A DNA stretch of 8,291 bases from Pseudomonadota bacterium (GTDB taxonomy: Bacteria > Pseudomonadota > Gammaproteobacteria > Pseudomonadales > Pseudohongiellaceae). Position numbers and translations under genes: made by a program. The notes under the pieces were generated by a model that was given only the letters and a program-made list of their open reading frames with translations, was not told the DNA's origin and did not search any database. The stretch is from the NCBI GenBank assembly GCA_022563075.1, contig JADFOC010000093.1:1-8291 (forward strand), written 5' to 3'. The stretch's first letter is position 1, and every line of letters begins with the position of its first letter. This document shows positions 6,368 through 8,291 of this stretch, piece by piece.

Positions 6368-8134
6368 TTAGCTCAGTTGGTACTCTGGCTGGCTCATGAT
6401 CAGATGCAGCACCAGTCTGAGGGAATCTTCCATGTAAGTCTGTGCCGCGACAATATCCGTTGTGCCCAGGTCGCCAGTGAGAAACTCGATCAGCATCCGG
6501 CGGGAGTCGTCTCCTGGTTCGACTCGCATGAAACGAGCAATAAAATAGTCAACCACTTCACTGGTGTTTTCCAGTCCTTGTTCTATCACCATCTGGCTCA
6601 GGTTAAGTCGTGCCGTATGCCGGGGGATTGGCTTCACCCGCTCGATGGCCATCTGCCATCCGCGGAAGCTGCCGTAGCGGGTGTTAAAGTCTTCGTCACG
6701 GTCCGCAAGCATATTGGATTCGGCCATGATTCGACCCTCACCCAACACGGACGGCTGGGTCGCCGAGGTGATGTCCATTCCCTGACGGATGCGGTCGGCC
6801 ACGCTGCGGATTTCCCGACTGCCGTTGCGCCGGTCCGGCGGCACAAAGTTAATATCCGGAAACAGTACGTCCCGGGCAAAGTTGCCTCTCTCGAGCAACA
6901 GTCCTGGTGTCACCCAACTGCGCCCGCCGGCCCATCCTGCAACCGTTGGGGGTCGGAACAGCGATTGACTCAATGCACCGGTCGCCTGGTTGAAGTCCGG
7001 CACTCCAGGAACACGAAGCAGCCCAAGTTTCCGATAGGTGGAGATTGCCAGTTGCACCGGAGATTTGATCTGGCGGCCGACGGATGCCGCACTGTAAAAA
7101 TCCTTCGACATAAAGATCGTTGCCAGCAGAGCAGCCACTTGGTAGTCGGCATCTCGAAAAATATTACCCAGCTCGGTTCCAAGTTCGGCGCCAAGCTCCT
7201 GGCGGACGAAGAACCGGTAGATCTTGCCCGCAATGTATTCGGCAGTCACCGGTTGTTCCATGATGAGGTCGATGATCTCGACACCATCGAAGTTTCCCCG
7301 GTGGCCAAGAAACATTTTCTCACCGTCGTCATGCAGATCTTGGTTGATCACGAAATCGAGATCTGCGTAGTTCCAGCCAGTGAAGGCGCGAGCGGCCTCG
7401 CGGATATCGGTCTCGGTGTAGTGGCCGACGCCCATGGTGAATAATTCCATGATTTCGCGGGCGAAATTCTCATTCGGCGCCCCCTTGACGTTGACGCTTG
7501 CGTCGAGGAAAGACAGCATCGCCGGGTCCTGAGCAATCGCCACCATGAGGTCGCGAAAGCTACCAGTTCCCATCTCGTGGAACAGTTCCAGTTGCTTGAG
7601 CAGCTTCCGGTAATCGCGGACCTTGCTTTCGTTGACGGCGTAATGCCCATGCCAGAACAACGCCATCTTTTCCTGCAGGGGGCGGTTGGATGCGACCATC
7701 CGGTTTGCCCACCAGTAGGCTACACGATTGGTCTCCAGCACGCTGGCACGTAACCAGTAGAAGAACTTGTTCACCACCGGTTGCAGTCGCCGGTTACCCT
7801 CGGGTTTAACCTTGATTCCCAGGGCTTCACCGGTTGCCTTTGCCAGGTCGGTTGCTGCCGTGGTAGCAGTACCAATCGTGACCTCGCCAACCGTGTTGGA
7901 GCCTGTTTGTAAGGTAGCTTGCGTAGCAAAGGTTCCGCCATTGTCTACCGTTATAGCATTTCCACCATCCTGGATATTAACAGCGGAACCACCACTGGCG
8001 TTATCAATGGTTACGTTATGGCCGTCAGCCAGTTGTGCGGCAGCGGTTGCCATATCAGCGCCACCTGACTGACAATCCAGGTTAGTGGCAGATACCGTGA
8101 CCGTGGCGTTGCTTGCGGCTATGTTGACATCCAT
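6368..8134 (-). CDS. DUF1800 family protein with an abnormal N-terminus (fusion, truncation or chimera)
   Basis: As read from ATG 8134 the product has 588 residues. Residues from about 98 to the end are a DUF1800 protein, a family of unknown function usually paired with DUF1501. Visible blocks are NRRLQPVVNKFFYWL, RPLQEKMALFWHGHYAV (151-167), NENFAREIMELFTMGVGHYTETDIREAARAFTGW, FLGHRGNFDGVEIIDLI, IAGKIYRFFVRQEL, IKSPVQLAIS, and the C-terminal LHLIMSQPEYQ. The family's usual beginning, a signal peptide and a segment of the HLLRRAGFG type, is missing. Residues 1 to about 97 are instead a Thr/Asn/Val/Ala-rich sequence with ITVDN and VTIDN motifs and no export signal. The ATG at 8134 has no ribosome binding site, and the frame is open upstream to a stop at 8237-8239 without another standard start. 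The real start is therefore unknown. The DUF1800 part is sure; the N-terminal part is doubtful. It is translated just ahead of DUF1501. Confidence 0.82.
   Translation of the reverse strand: MDVNIAASNATVTVSATNLDCQSGGADMATAAAQLADGHNVTIDNASGGSAVNIQDGGNAITVDNGGTFATQATLQTGSNTVGEVTIGTATTAATDLAKATGEALGIKVKPEGNRRLQPVVNKFFYWLRASVLETNRVAYWWANRMVASNRPLQEKMALFWHGHYAVNESKVRDYRKLLKQLELFHEMGTGSFRDLMVAIAQDPAMLSFLDASVNVKGAPNENFAREIMELFTMGVGHYTETDIREAARAFTGWNYADLDFVINQDLHDDGEKMFLGHRGNFDGVEIIDLIMEQPVTAEYIAGKIYRFFVRQELGAELGTELGNIFRDADYQVAALLATIFMSKDFYSAASVGRQIKSPVQLAISTYRKLGLLRVPGVPDFNQATGALSQSLFRPPTVAGWAGGRSWVTPGLLLERGNFARDVLFPDINFVPPDRRNGSREIRSVADRIRQGMDITSATQPSVLGEGRIMAESNMLADRDEDFNTRYGSFRGWQMAIERVKPIPRHTARLNLSQMVIEQGLENTSEVVDYFIARFMRVEPGDDSRRMLIEFLTGDLGTTDIVAAQTYMEDSLRLVLHLIMSQPEYQLS
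7939..7953 (-). repeat. Direct repeat copy 1 (codes for the TVDN motif)
   Basis: CATTGTCTACCGTTA on the + strand is identical to 8176-8190. The copies are 237 bp (79 codons) apart, in the same reading frame, and code for the ITVDN/LTVDN motif. This indicates that the N-terminal segment is built from related units. Confidence 0.65.
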
Positions 8135-8175
8135 TCTGGATGAATTTATAGCTGCGGCTAATTCAGTAAGACCCG

Positions 8176-8190
8176 CATTGTCTACCGTTA
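8176..8190 (-). repeat. Direct repeat copy 2 (codes for the TVDN motif)
   Basis: This is the second exact copy of the 15-bp sequence found at 7939-7953. It lies upstream of ATG 8134, in the part of the open frame that has no standard start codon. This supports the idea that the coding sequence extends beyond that ATG. Confidence 0.65.
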
Positions 8191-8291
8191 ATGACGCACC
8201 ATTGTCATCAACGCTGAGGGGTTGCAGAACCTTCAGTTAGCCCTAATTGAGAGTAGAGAGGGGAGGGGAGTATGAACGAGAAACTCTCCAC

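Larger units (their letters stand above)
7841..8236 (-). other. Foreign-looking TVDN-repeat segment joined to DUF1800
   Basis: In the frame of the DUF1800 gene this stretch codes for about 132 residues rich in Thr, Asn, Asp, Ala, Val and Gly, with short beta-strand-like units: SVDDNGASLTVDNAGLTEL, VTVSATNLD, HNVTIDNASGG, NAITVDNGGTFATQATLQ, and TGSNTVGEVTIGTATTAATD. By recall this style (SVDDNG, TVDNxGTFA, LQxGSNxxG) is typical of repetitive phage structural or tail-type proteins in viral and metagenomic data, and not of DUF1800 proteins. The change to clear DUF1800 sequence occurs near ATDLAKATGEALGIK, around 7841 (give or take about 20 bp). Whether this is a real gene fusion, an insertion of phage DNA or an assembly error cannot be decided from the sequence alone. 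Confidence 0.6.

Noticed and set aside
5759..7444. 561-codon plus-strand open frame
   Set aside because: It runs antisense across both the DUF1501 and DUF1800 genes and through their intergenic gap. Both minus-strand products are clearly recognisable families, so this is a shadow.

Overview
The window looks like a piece of a gammaproteobacterial genome, possibly uncultured or marine. It has mid-to-high GC, clear Shine-Dalgarno sites, and exported proteins of types common in such bacteria (a PQQ-dehydrogenase, a beta-lactamase-fold hydrolase and a DUF1501/DUF1800 pair). This assignment is inference from gene content; no rRNA or other marker is present. There are no tRNA or rRNA genes, no CRISPR array and no intact mobile element.

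Layout: (1) Positions 2-376 (+) are the C-terminal receiver domain of a response-regulator-type protein cut by the window edge, probably a hybrid histidine kinase. (2) Positions 456-2405 (-) encode an exported PQQ-dependent dehydrogenase of the glucose-dehydrogenase-like type, convergent with gene 1. (3) A 158-bp divergent intergenic region holds a perfect 7-bp inverted repeat over a possible promoter. It leads into 2564-3379 (+), a CmcJ/NvfI-type Fe(II)/2-oxoglutarate oxygenase. (4) Positions 3517-4947 (+) encode a secreted serine hydrolase of the beta-lactamase/penicillin-binding fold. Its true start is an ATG with a good ribosome binding site, downstream of a longer GTG-started reading frame. 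(5) Convergent to it lies a minus-strand pair: a DUF1800 protein (6368 to about 8134), then 36 bp, then a Tat-exported DUF1501 protein (5069-6331).

DUF1800 and DUF1501 genes are a recurrent two-gene unit of unknown function. DUF1501 has an alkaline-phosphatase/sulfatase-like set of candidate metal ligands. The PQQ enzyme, hydrolase and DUF1501 protein all carry export signals, so most of the window concerns envelope or periplasmic chemistry. No single pathway can be read from it.

The main oddity is at the right end. The DUF1800 reading frame lacks the usual N-terminal part of its family. From about 7841 to the window end it instead carries a low-complexity Thr/Asn/Asp/Val/Ala-rich segment with repeated TVDN motifs, resembling phage structural or tail-type repeat proteins. 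This is either a genuine fusion or insertion, or a chimeric assembly junction. It is the item most worth checking.
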